NCBI RefSeq assembly: GCF_048771995.1
Contig: NC_133027.1
Coordinates: forward strand, 13,016,001-13,080,000
Source of the DNA: Taeniopygia guttata
Lineage: Eukaryota > Chordata > Aves > Passeriformes > Estrildidae
DNA: 64,000 nt
Reading direction: 5' to 3'
Position numbers and translations under genes: made by a program. The notes below the pieces were generated by a model. It searched no databases, was not told the DNA's origin, and worked only from the letters and a program-made list of their open reading frames with translations. Numbering within the stretch: the first letter of the stretch is position 1; every line of letters begins with the position of its first letter. Shown here piece by piece: positions 48,051 through 59,508 of the stretch.

Positions 48051-49049
48051 TGGTAATGTTTTAGTGTCTCTACACACTTGAAATTAGCATTAAGTTACAA
48101 ATACTGTTTTCTTCCTAGCTATACTTTATTTCTTAAATATGTGGTAATCAATACATGCAGTAAAATATGTTTCTGTTGTTTTCCGGTGAAACCACAGTAG
48201 CTGAACATGAGAAACTATTAGAACTTATACTTTCATAATTAGAAAAGGGATACATTTATATGTAGTATATTATCTTGGCAGGAAAATACTTCTTTCTTTC
48301 CTTTCCTAATGAGTTTGAGTGTCTTTGGACATAAGCTTACAAAACCTAACAAGCTGTGTCTTTATAAACCTAGATTCTTAATTCCGGTGAACTGGTTCTT
48401 ACACATTCTTGAGTTTCCAGGTACAGAATAAGTATCTAAATATTAATTTTATTATCATAACCTAAAGAGACACAAATCTTTACAATATATAGGAATGAAG
48501 TAGAATTAGAACTTTAGGAAATAATATATTAACGTTTCTACGGCATTGTAGACATGTGTTTTATTTGGTCTCCCTGCCCTCTCTCCCCTCCCATGTTTCC
48601 GTGGGACTAGAGCACTTGAACTTGATTTGTTTCGATATTGCAAGCATTTACTGGGGACAAGAGGGAGGAAGAAGAAACAGATTTTTCAAACGCACTTAAA
48701 TTAACCTTCTGTTCTTCTTATGTTCTTTTTTTTCTCCAGGAACTTGAAATTTTTGGCAGCTCTTCAGAAAAAAAAATTTTTTTAGAGTTCAGCTACATTT
48801 CTTTTCTGTTGTTGTTTGATGATATGTGGCTACAAGAGCCATTGAGACTGCTCAGAGAACAACATTCAGCAGTTTTCACTTTTTTACTTAATAGCAGTTT
48901 GTCAATAAAAACTTGCTACAGTGTAAGTTTTAACTTGACTTTGTAGCGTAATTTGTTTTCAGTCGCAGCATGGTGTTAAACTTGTAGGTTTCTTTAAAAT
49001 ACTGAAGCTAGGTAAGACTTGAAGGAAATACACCTTATATAATCATGGG
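48051..49049. other. Intergenic, downstream of SMC6, nothing recognised
   Basis: AT-rich sequence. A 102-codon open frame at 48638-48946 has no recognisable protein features and is not called. Confidence 0.6.
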
Positions 49050-50450
49050 ACCATAAAAAATGCTGAGTTGGAAGGGACCCATCAGCTGTGTTATGTTCCT
49101 AGTTGACTTCTGGCAAGTGGAAGTCCCGCATAAGGAGAAGGGCAGTTGAGCTGGCAGAGTCCCTTAGTTGCTCAGTGTCATCATCCTGGCTGGGAGGTCT
49201 GTAGTAGATTGCCAAGATGACCTTGCATTATTTGTATGTTGATTCTTAGAGGCTTGCAACTGTGCCATTGCCAGCTGTGGGCTCCATGCATTACGTCCCT
49301 GCCATGACTTACAATGCCACCTCGCCCGCTTCTGCCCTGCCCATCCCTCCTGAACAGCCGGTAACCATCCAGCAGGGCACTCCAATCACAGGGCTAAACC
49401 CATAGTTTCACTTACACCAGTGATACCAAATCTCTGGGATTGGGCCAAAGGCTTGTGACAGTCTTGTTCCTCATGCTATGTGCCTTAGTATAGAAACATT
49501 TCAGCCGTGGTGCTTTGCAGCCAACCAACCTGAAAGAGATGGAGGGATCCCATTCATTTTCTCAAGTCCTTGCACACCATGCCATCACTCCTCACTGGCA
49601 AGCCTGGTTTTGTCCCTTTCCTCCTTCCAAGCTAGTTTAAATTTCTGTCAATGAGCCCTGCTGGCTCCTGTGCTAGAGCTCTTTTCCCCCTCTGAGATAG
49701 ATGCATCTCATCAGGTGTCAATAGAGCAGGTGTTCAATAGATCATCTCATGGTAAAAAAACTGACATTTTCTTGCTTACACCAGCCTTGGAGCCATGTGT
49801 TGGCCTGGTGGATCTGCCTATTCCTGTCAATATTACTCCTTGTTACCAAAAGGATTATGGAAATCGCTGTCTGCTTCTGATCCTTCAGCCTTCAACCCAA
49901 GGACCTGCAGTCCCTTTAGATTGTCCTCAGAATTCTCATTGGTTTTTCGTCACTGTTGGCTTGAACAACCAATAGTGGATAGTAATCAGAGGCCCTTACT
50001 AGATTGGAGAGTTTTCCAGTAATTTTTCTTATCCATGCCCCTGGGAGCCAGCAGAATGCCCCATGAGTTGGGTCTGGTCTGCATATCAAGGCCTCCCTCA
50101 TCTTCCTCCCCTTAGAGGGAGTCTTCTATTACTGCTAACCTTCTTTTCCTGTTAACAGAGGAGGTCTTCATGTGGGGTACAGGAGGTGTTGCTTTAGGAG
50201 GCCCCTCTGTCCCAGTCGGACCTTCTCCCACCTCATTGTCTGACCTTGTTCCAGCACCTCATACCTGTTGTAGAAGGTTCCAGTCTTACTTGTTTTCAGA
50301 AGGAGGAGGAGGAACCTCCTCCCAGTATGTGGAGTGGCCTACTTCCAGCCTTCATCTTGAGCAGACCCTTGACTAAAAGACCCTTGACACTACAGTGGAG
50401 GTGTGAGACTCCTGAGAGTCTTGATACTGTGGCATCTCTGTAAATAACCT
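49050..50450 (-). mobile_element. Probable CR1-type repeat, antisense, upstream (5') part
   Basis: The left end (gttggaagggacccatcagc) is a reverse CR1 3' tail. The following sequence (ccagcagggcactccaatcac, ctgggattgggccaaaggctt, agaaacatttcagcc) resembles long CR1 copies read in reverse. It is compositionally unlike the flanking AT-rich DNA. Family assignment and right edge are uncertain. Confidence 0.5.
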
Positions 50451-50984
50451 GTCTTGTGCTTGTTCACTTCAATACCACATAGCCTGTTCACTTCCTCCTG
50501 AAGCCCATTCACCTGGCAACAGCTCCTCAACCACAGCACACCAGCAAAAGAACTGCCTTGCAGGGAGGCATCAGGCACTCTGTGACCTGCACAGCTGCCT
50601 CTGCCCTCAGCACTGTCCAGAGGCCTCTGGCACAGTCGGTTCAGTGATCCAGCAGCTGCAGGGGAGTGAGCTCTACGCCATGTCATCCATAACTGGGGAA
50701 GCTTCCACTGTACACAGATAGAGCTGGGGCTGAAGGGATCTTTTTGTGCTCTCCTTCACCAGGCATGGAGGCTGCTTGCCTCTACTGGCAGACCTCGGAC
50801 AGCCCAGGGTAATGGGCAGACTCCCAGCGCGTGTGAGGAGGCTGCTGACAAAGAGGACCAGGCTTTTTGTTAATGTGCATGCTGCAAGAGACAAGACAGT
50901 GGTCATTGATTGAAGTGGGGAGGTTCTGGCTGAGTAAACCAGGAGGGATTGTTCATGATGAAGGTAAGAGGTATTTGAGCATGT

Positions 50985-51130
50985 TATACAAAAAGGCTGT
51001 AAAATCTCTGTCCTTGGAAGTTTCTGGAGTCTACTGAATAGACTCCTGCATCTCCTTCGAGCAGGGAGCTGGGAAAGAGATCTGTGAAGGTCCTCGCCCA
51101 TCTGAACAGTTCTATAATTCCATAATTCAA
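50985..51130 (+). mobile_element. CR1 3' tail fragment
   Basis: The fragment contains aaatctctgtccttggaagt and ends in agttctataattccataattc, a degenerate CR1 tail. Confidence 0.7.
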
Positions 51131-51189
51131 GATACTTTACACATTTAGGATTATGTGAAGATACTGAGGGGCACCTTACAAAGTTCATG

Positions 51190-51765
51190 CTTGGCAAAAC
51201 TTGTCTGGAGCCAGCAGGTTGAGGGAGGTGATTCCACTGCTCTACTCTGCTGTTGTGACATCCTGCCTGGAGTACTGCCCCCAGGTCTGGGGCCCTCAGC
51301 ATTGGAAGAGCATGGACCTGTTGGAGCAGGATCAGAGGAGGCCACAAAGATGCTCAGAGGGCTGGAGAGCCTCTGCTATGGAGACAGACTGAGAGTTGTG
51401 TCTGCTGAGTCCAGAGAAGGCTCCAGAAAGACCTCGTGACACCGTCCAGTACTTAATGGGGCTACAAGAGAACTGGAGAGGGACTTTTTACAAGGGCCTG
51501 CAGTGACAGGACAAGGGAGAGTGGATTTAAACTGACAAATAGTAGATTTAGATTAGATATTAGGAATAAATTATTTATTTTGAGGGTGATAAGGAACAGG
51601 TTGCCCAAAGAAGTTGTGGACAGCCCATCTTTGGAAGTGCTCAAGATCAGGCTGGATGGGGCCCTGGGCAACCTGTTTTAATGCAAGATATGCCTGCAGG
51701 GGGTTGGAACTGAATCATCTTTAAAGTCCCTTTCAACCCAAACCATTCTTTGATTCTCTAGGACA
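51190..51765 (+). mobile_element. CR1 LINE 3' fragment
   Basis: CR1 blocks occur in order: ctggagtactgcccccaggtc, gaggccacaaagatgctcag, gagggctggagagcctctgc, attagatattaggaataa, gaacaggttgcccaaagaag, ggatggggccctgggcaacc. The tail is ccattctttgattct. Confidence 0.93.
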
Positions 51766-53680
51766 TGATCATGAGCCACATGCCGAGCTTGACTCTATTT
51801 TATGATGAAATCGAAGTAGGTTTTAGGCCTTTTTACAGTATGAGGTAAAATGGCATTGCATTATTTCCTCCTGATTCTCTTCGGTATCCAAAAAAAAAAA
51901 AAAGGCAAGATTGCAGAGGCAGGAAAGAGTAAAGCATTTATCTTCATTAGTCTTCTATAATGAGTTGTGTGGAGAAAAGAGATTAAGGAAAATTAATGCA
52001 TTCCTACTGAGTTTAACACTTTAGCTTTCTCCCAAGCTTTTATAGACTCACTTGAAATATTGGAGGAGATGGCAACAATTCCGGTCTTTCGTTCAAATCA
52101 GTACTTTGTATTTATTCTAATCTACCACTAATCTACCCTTAATCTATCTTCATCAAGTACAATGAAGATGTGTTCCTGACTGTATCATTATTATAAGCAT
52201 ATTAGCATGGTGGAGAGTTAATTCTGAATAAACAATTACCGAAGCCCTTGCATGGATGCACTTATTTTTGCAGTGATCCTACTAAGGTCTCAAAACTATC
52301 ATATTCTTTGTTCTTTAAATACAGTTTACTGTAGTGGCTACCTGTAGAGAAGATTGCAGTGCTGATGTTACATTTTTGAGTTTGACTGCTTGAGTTGCTG
52401 GCCATTTTGGATTGCAGTGCATTGCGTAATGCTGCATTAAAGTAAATGGAACCTGTCTAGCTACATAAATTCAAGCTGCAGGGAAACACAGAATGAGAAA
52501 TTGCTTCTCATATATGTAAACCAGAGGCATAAAATCTGAGAAGTATTCAATGTGGGCATATCATTCTCAGAAGTATGTAATTTCTAGAATGTGCATTTTA
52601 AGTTACAGCCAAACACATGAAGCATACTTCTCCCTCATTTGCTAAGGCTATTATATGTGTAGTGTAATTAAAATTCCGATGTAGAAAATATGGTTGACAT
52701 TTCTGATTTTGCTGTTTGGAATAGAAAGCAACCAAAAAATGATAGTATGGCTGTGGTTCTGGCAGCAAGGGATTCTGTGATTCCCCTCCACACAATTCTT
52801 AGCAAGCTGTGTAAAACTGCTTTTTGTTGCTTGTTGGTTTTTTTTTCCCATTAATTTTAAGATGAGCTTTGCTTTTTAAATTTGAAAATACAGAGAATTA
52901 TTTGATTTATGTCATGTTTTATTGTTTGATTTTTAGCTATTAAAAGTACGGTCTTGTTTTTTCATAAGGTAAGGAAGAAATATCAAACATGCAATTGTAA
53001 GGTGTTCAGATTGCTTTTTTTTTTTTTTTTCCTTTTAATCCAGCAAGCAATCGACTGTTTAAAGCATCAGGGAAATGGGGCATAGGAAAGTTTTTCATCT
53101 GCAGTTTCTGCAGTCTGATAGTTCTTCATTCTTTTCCAAGGCTGTGCAGAATTTGTAACAGGATAGGGAAAAACTTGATTTGTGCACATAGAATTGAAGA
53201 GGAAGTTGGTTCTCGTCACTATCCCTCCTTTATCATCATACTTCATAGTTAATTTATCAGTAGTGATTTTTAACATCATGTCTGCTTATATTAAACACAG
53301 AATAGTTTAGTGTCAGATGGTAAGAGGGAAATCTCTTACTTCAGGAGGGAAAAAACATTAAGAACCAGGTTTAGGCCAAGCAAATAAACTGTATTTCACT
53401 TACACAGCTTAAAAATCAGCACAGGTTTAGTATCTGTGCTGGTAAAATTAGCAGTAGCATCTTAGAGTACCAAAAGCTGATTCAGCCTTAAATACAAGAA
53501 CTGCAACTTTTGGTTTTGTATAATATGACTCTTCTAGCAAGTGAGTGTAAAGTAGTTTTTCTTCATGCTTCAGTAATGAAATACATATTTCCCAGTGTGC
53601 AGTGACGGATAATTAAAGAGATTGAACTTTTTCTTTTTTTATTACCATGCTGAAGACATTAAATAAGAATTAGGGGAAAA
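51766..53680. other. Intergenic, between CR1 cluster and VSNL1 3' end
   Basis: AT-rich, with a poly-A run near 51890 and a poly-T run near 53015. No gene or recognised repeat is seen. Confidence 0.65.
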
Positions 53681-53696
53681 GGTCAAATGTTATAAA

Positions 53697-54465
53697 TTTA
53701 TTTTGGGACATATATATTGCAACCTCTGTGGAAGCTTTTGAAAATTCTGGCAAAGATCAATACACTTCCAATAAAACCTTTAAACTTGCAATAAAACAAT
53801 ATTTTAAACATTATATATATATATTTATATATATTCTTAATTAAAGGGTTAATTTTAGCAGGATTTTCTTTTTTTTTTTTTTTAATATACTGCATTCCTC
53901 TGACATAGCTCTTTCCAGATTTAAGGGATGCAAATGAGGTAAGAATTAAGGCAAACCTAAAAGGCATGCAAATGAAGTACATTTATATCCACTGACAATA
54001 CAAGCACGTGTGGATCAGACTTGGGAGCCAAGAAGCTCTTCCCTTCTGTCTGTCCAGTACTACTTTACAGCAGAATGGTGACATGATTTATAATAAACAG
54101 TTAACATTACCATGGGAATTCAGTGTCACTAACATTACTCAGTCTAGGAGACACAGAGCTAGCATCAGTAAAACATGAACAATAAATAATATAATTCACT
54201 GCAGCACAGGCCTGCTGCACAGGATTCAGAGGAAGAGGGTTGTTATGAAATGACATTGCACGCATCACGTTGTGGCAGTTTATTTTTATAATATATACTT
54301 TTAAAATTCTTTAGCAAATGACATTCTCATGCACACAAGTGTTTCAAACACAAGAAGCAAGTCCATTTATAGGTAGTCCAAGCAAATTTTTGTGTGTGTG
54401 GAAATAGCTGCAAACTGAATGGAACATTAAACTTCTGTGCAGTCTATGACGCATCGTACACAAGC
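53697..54465 (-). terminator. VSNL1: VSNL1 3'UTR with polyadenylation signal
   Basis: AT-rich sequence follows the stop codon. On the minus strand aataaa lies at 53702-53697, about 760 bases after the stop. Another lies at about 53643-53638. A TA-rich microsatellite (about 53812-53834) and a long poly-T run (about 53870-53883, plus strand) fall within it. The 3' end is inferred, not shown. Confidence 0.65.
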
Positions 54466-54663
54466 TCATTTTTGAATGTCACACTGCAGGAGTAATACAA
54501 TGGACGGATCACTCTTTGCAGCTTCTTTGAACTCATCCAGTGTGATCTGATCGTCTTTGTTCTTATCCATCTTACTGAAGATCTTGTCTACCCGTTGCTC
54601 AGGCGTCAGACCATCCTCATTCATTTTCATCATTATCACAGTGCCCACCATTTTGTAGATGGC
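54466..54663 (-). CDS. VSNL1: VSNL1 last coding exon, residues 127-191 (EF hand 4)
   Basis: The acceptor is tccaaag. The exon encodes [18 protein letters not shown] through the fourth EF hand to the tga stop at 54466-54468. Confidence 0.97.
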   Translation of the reverse strand, partial: AIYKMVGTVIMMKMNEDGLTPEQRVDKIFSKMDKNKDDQITLDEFKEAAKSDPSIVLLLQCDIQK

Positions 54664-55808
54664 CTTTGGAAAGAAACCAAATGGAAAATTCAACATGAAA
54701 TTCAATCTAATTTTTTGATGTCATCAAATTCTGGATATATGTTCTAACAATAAAATGATTGCAAGTTTCTCTAAAGATTGTTTTTAGGGGTTTTTTTTTT
54801 TTGCTTTTCTTTCTTAGGATCCAAAGTCCAGAAACTTAAAACAGGGGAGAATATATTTTACTTTCTTTAGATGTAGATTTATTTTGATGGTTACATTTTG
54901 CATCCCAGAATGAATTTCTTTAGCTTCCTGTTTCACAATGTAAAATTCTTGTAACTGACTCTCTGAATCAATCGTTTAGTTGAAATATTTCACATAAATT
55001 CTGAATAATTAGTTTTGGAAGTCAGCACCCTTAAATAGGTTTTTGTATGTACATGTGGGCACAATCTGGTACTAACTGCTGTGGCAACTTGCCAGCAGAT
55101 GACGAAGGTGGTAAACTTTATCCTTCCTCTTAAAAGTTGTGGCCATCTTAGAGCCCATCTGTGAGAGCTCACTTAAAATAGCGTGTTGTTATCCCTGTAA
55201 ATTTCTGCAATCATCTGAAGTTAATCTACAGTCAGGCTTCAGCTACTTGAGCTACAGTTCAGTAATTTCATGGGTGTCAAGTGACTGAGATGAGCTTTGT
55301 AAATCCTGTGCTGTTCTTGTGATTAATCCATTCATCAGGGAAGTAAAATCTCAGGATATTTAAAAGCTTATATGCACATATGTACTCTCTGTAATTCTCC
55401 AAGATTACATCTATTAACAAACATGTTAGTGTGCTTGTACCACTTGGGCACCAGTCAGTGCAGGATTAATGTGTGTAATGTGCATTTAATGTACCATACA
55501 GCCTCTGGCGAGCCTAAAATCTAAAGTCTGTGTGAACGGGGAATCAAATTTTATTAATGCTGTGATGTTTTTGAGTATCATATTGATCTCACCTCTATAA
55601 TTTCCAGCATTTCCACTCTTGTAATTTTACCATCACCATCCAAGTCGTACATGTTGAAGGCCCAGTTCAGCTTTTGCTCAAAACTGCCTCGTGAGGTGAT
55701 GGACAGGGCACAAATGAACTCTCTGAAGTCGATGGTCCCATCTCCGTTTTTATCAAAGGTTCGGAAGGCATGCTGGGCAAACTTAGAAGCATCTCCATAT
55801 GGAAAGAA
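54466..55808 (-). CDS. VSNL1: VSNL1, visinin-like protein 1 (partial, residues 55-191 in two exons)
   Basis: VSNL1 (VILIP-1) is a neuronal calcium sensor of the recoverin family. It uses a calcium-myristoyl switch to bind membranes and modulates receptor trafficking and cyclic-nucleotide signalling. Exons at complement 55808-55593 and 54663-54466 join in frame and encode 137 residues ending LLLQCDIQK and a tga stop. Calcium-binding EF-hand loops are [12 protein letters not shown] (73-84), [12 protein letters not shown] (109-120) and [12 protein letters not shown] (159-170), all with intact ligand positions. The protein appears identical to the mammalian form over this stretch, as I recall it. 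Residues 1-54, with the myristoylation site and the degenerate first EF hand, are on an exon outside the window to the right, in keeping with the long introns of this gene. Confidence 0.97.
54664..55592 (-). other. VSNL1 intron between the last two coding exons
   Basis: AT-rich intron of 929 bases. No other feature is recognised. Confidence 0.85.
55593..55808 (-). CDS. VSNL1: VSNL1 exon for residues 55-126 (EF hands 2 and 3)
   Basis: The acceptor is attttgcag and the donor is gag/gtgaga. The 216 bases encode [15 protein letters not shown] to MLEIIE. Confidence 0.97.
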
Positions 55809-58800
55809 CTGCAAAATAAAATAATATATAGACCTGTGTTAACATAAAGGAGAGAGCTGTATACGTGACTGCAAAACATCAAAGTGAGGCATTTATGAAG
55901 AGAGGCTGGTGAGCTTTGTGGGAAACTGAGGATCTGCAGTGTAAGGTTCCCTAACAGTTACACTGGAATGATTATTAAAAGCTTATATCTACAAAAATCA
56001 CGCAGGTTTCCACAAGCTAAATACAAATATATATAATGCTACTTTAAAGCTAAATTAACTAGATGAATCTTAAAATGAAGTTGACTGTAAATAGCAGGTT
56101 TGTATAATATTCTCTGACTATGAAATAAAGAAGCCAGGGTGCATTCTAAGAGAATTTTAACCAGCCCTTGACATGTTGCAACCAAGTATATGTGTGGGAT
56201 TGTTGTTATATAACTTCATATATTTAAAAAAAAAATCCACATGTAACATAAAAAACCCACATGAACATATGTTCCTTTCTGCAAACCAGCATTCAAGTAC
56301 ACCAGATGAAAACAGATTCAGTTAAACAATACAGTGCAATGCTTTTTATGTTTAAGATCCTAATATACTTCAGTGAACACTGTAATTGACTGTAGCTTAA
56401 CAGAGTATTTTAAATTACCATAACATGTAAGGTTTCAGCCGATATATTTGCCCCTCAGGAAGTGTCTGGTTTAAGACATTTGAGCAGGTAGTTGTTCCTT
56501 CTGTGAGCCCAACTCAAGAAAACACACCACTAAAGAAAGGGAGTTTTAAACCAGTGCTGAAGTCCTATTGCAGTGCACAGACCATACAAAAACAATGCTT
56601 GTTATTATATTCCCAGCACAATTTAATGGAGGTGTTCCTGCTCCTAAAATATAAACATGCATTACTCCCCATATGAGAGCCATCTTATTTTCTTATTTTT
56701 AAAATTCCAGTTATTATTAAGTACTGCATTTATAATGTAAGCTTGAAGGAAAGTCTTCAGCGGCAGCTGAAGTGGAATTGCATTTTACAATTTTCCATTT
56801 CCCCATCCAGAGCTATGTCTTGCCTTAAAAATGCAAAACTCAGAGCTCAGCCAGCTGCTTGCACTATGTGGCCATGTGGATCATGTCAGGAGCCACTGCT
56901 GTGTTGCCACATGGGTCCCAACCTGAAAGTTTCCTTTCAACTTTCTATTTTCCCTGAAAGATCATTTGGTATTGTCTCCCCCTGAAAAACTGCCTGTACT
57001 CAACCCAAGCCCTATTTCTGTTTTGATAATCAAACTGATGGAGGGGTCAAGGTGCTGCTGCAGATCCTTCTGTACTTTCTGCTTTCTGGCCATTAAAAAT
57101 TATCAAGATTGGGCTCATCAACAGATACAAAGATATTTGGGTTCTCTGATACAACTCAGGGTTTCAGTGGCTGCAGTTACCAGACTTGGCTCAATTGCTC
57201 TTCTAGTGACAACCTCAACCTTGTGTCAAAGCAAGGAGAGCTCCCTCCATGGGAAGGCTCCTTGGGCTCACAGCCTGGCATTCAGGGTCAAAACAAAATT
57301 TGCAAATGTTACCCAAAACCTGAATGTTATTTTCAGGTTCCTCACTGCTTCCTCTCATCCATGACCCAGCTCCCCTCCAATTCCTGTTCCAGCTCTGGAT
57401 GTTAACATAGGTGACATTTAATTTTATGTGTATGTGTAGAATGTGCACTTCTTCTCCAGTCCCCTGCTGAGAGGTTAAGAAATGGCTCTCATGGCCTGTA
57501 TTCCACCATGCATTCCATGTCCCCCATCTTTTTTTGAGTGTCTGCTGGCTGTTCAAAGCTGGAAGGACAAATCTTTTGCTTTTTAAATCTGTGCTGATGA
57601 GTATCCTGCGACATATACAGAACAAAATACTTCAAAATTTTACAGTCTTTCTAAGTATTTTTGCTCTGAGCTGACTGCAGCTGAGGATGCTGCCTAATCT
57701 CTGTTCCTGTGACTGTCACTCTACAGTCTCAGTAAAAGAAAGGTAAATACCTGGAGGGAACTGAGACTGTTCTTGTCACTGCCCAGAAAACCAAAATACA
57801 GAAATGATGCAAACATACTGGTGAGACCAATGAACGAAAGCACAATGAAAAAGCATGCCTACACAAAAGGTGAAGAACTGTCAGACACCCTAAACCATGT
57901 AAGATCCAAGAACAAAGAGGGGAATTAGGTTGGGTCAGTGGCTGGAGATCCTGAAAACCATTTTTAAGTTGTTCTGGAACATATTTTTCAGTCTTCACTG
58001 GAGAAGCATCAGGAAGCTGTGCCTACCTCTTTGCTGGTCAAACCATTAGCCTCATGTAGCAGTTAGAAAAATATCCTTCTAATTTTTTATCACAGACAAG
58101 ACCATGCTTTTTTTCTTTTTTGAGGTGAAGAAGACAGTGGCACTGCTCAGCTAAGTCTTGGCCTTTACAGCATCATATGGAACTGTTACTTTTTTAAAAT
58201 TTGTTTTCCTATTTATCTTCTTGTAGGGAGTAAATGCAGTAAAATGTCCTTTAGGGACTTAAGGCACTTTTCTCCAGTCTGTACCTGCTGGTTTGTATTA
58301 TTTTCAGCTCAACCCAAAAACATTGTCAAAACTTGTTTAAAAACCTACTTGAAGATTTCCATTGGTCTGTTTTGAAACTATTCATAAATAAGACATGAAG
58401 TAAAGAAAACTAAAACAATTACAGAGCAAAAGATGCCAGCTCTGGTAAAACATTTTTTTTTTTTTACTATTAAAATACAGTGGGGCCTTTAGCAAAGTAC
58501 AAAGGCACAGGCTTTAACTACTCTCAGAGCAGCCTAAGCCAAGTGGCAATGGGAGACAAGGATCTCTGAAAGACAAACACCAATTTTTTGTCAGAGGGAA
58601 TATGAGGAGGGTGGTTTAGTCTGCCTCTCACATGAGCTCAGTGAATACTTCAGAACAAAAGTAAAGAAACACAACTGGGATTTTCAGATACAGCTTCAGC
58701 TTTCAGTGTTCCATGCAAAGCCTTGACCAGGCGATCAATCTACACATGAAAGCAACAAGTTCTCTTCTACTGCAACTTGCCACAGAAAAGGGCACTCCAT

Positions 58801-58939
58801 GCACCAGCATTGTCTCCTGATTTACCCTTTTCGTCCAAAAATAAGACAAACTCTACCACCCAGTTCCACGGGTGACCCAACACTGTTCAATCCTTTGTTT
58901 CTACTTCTCTAGACTCATCTAGCGAAATGCCTCCCTCCT

Positions 58940-59020
58940 CTAGAGAAAGATGTTCCTGCCCATCCCAGGAGGTTGGAACTAGATGATCTTTCAACCCAAA
59001 CCATTCCAGGATTCATCTCT
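58940..59020 (+). mobile_element. CR1 3' tail fragment (VSNL1 intron)
   Basis: The fragment reads cccaggaggttggaactaga, tgatctttcaacccaaacc, then attccaggattcatc. It is a short remnant of a CR1 3' end. Confidence 0.75.
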
Positions 59021-59435
59021 TGCTTCATCTGTGTACTTTTTAACCAGTTAGATCAACATGCTGGGGTGTGAACAAAGTGTTATCTCTAGACTCAACTGCC
59101 AATTAAGAAAAGTAAAAGGAAAATAAAAAAATTTCCCTTAATCTGCTTGGAATTTTGTATGAGGATTTTCTTGCAGATTCTTAGCTCCCACTGTGTTTCT
59201 AGACGCCTTTCAGTGTGTAGGGACATTCAATCAGTCCTGAAATCAGAATATCTAGTGAATAACACCTACAAATTGTACCTAACTCTTGGGGATAACTCTT
59301 GGGGAATCTGATCAAATACAAGAAAATATTTATCTGCTTGGCCGCAGCTGCTTTAGCCTCTTTGAAGTGATGCTGTTCACAGGTAACCCAGTGATCAATT
59401 ATTCAGATCATCTTTGTGAGGGAATTATTGCAAAA

Positions 59436-59508
59436 GCATGAAGCATATGCTAAAGCATATGACTAAAATTTTAGCATGTGGCTAAAACAAAATTTTAGCA
59501 TGGCTAAA
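59436..59508. repeat. Degenerate GCATATG/CTAAAATTTTAG repeat cluster
   Basis: Four imperfect units, each starting gcatatg or gcatg and running into ctaaa, two of them with the palindrome-like aaaatttta core. Confidence 0.6.

Noticed and set aside
48638-48946. A 102-codon open frame downstream of SMC6
   Set aside because: No domain, hydrophobic low-complexity composition and no promoter or splice context. At most it is part of a longer SMC6 3'UTR.
50673-51347. A 224-codon open frame on the minus strand
   Set aside because: It lies antisense across CR1 sequence whose sense strand explains the region, and has no family features.
57215-57625. A 136-codon minus-strand open frame as the missing VSNL1 first coding exon
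   Set aside because: It contains none of the expected N-terminal VSNL1 sequence, and no acceptor or donor gives the right phase. The exon must lie beyond 64000.
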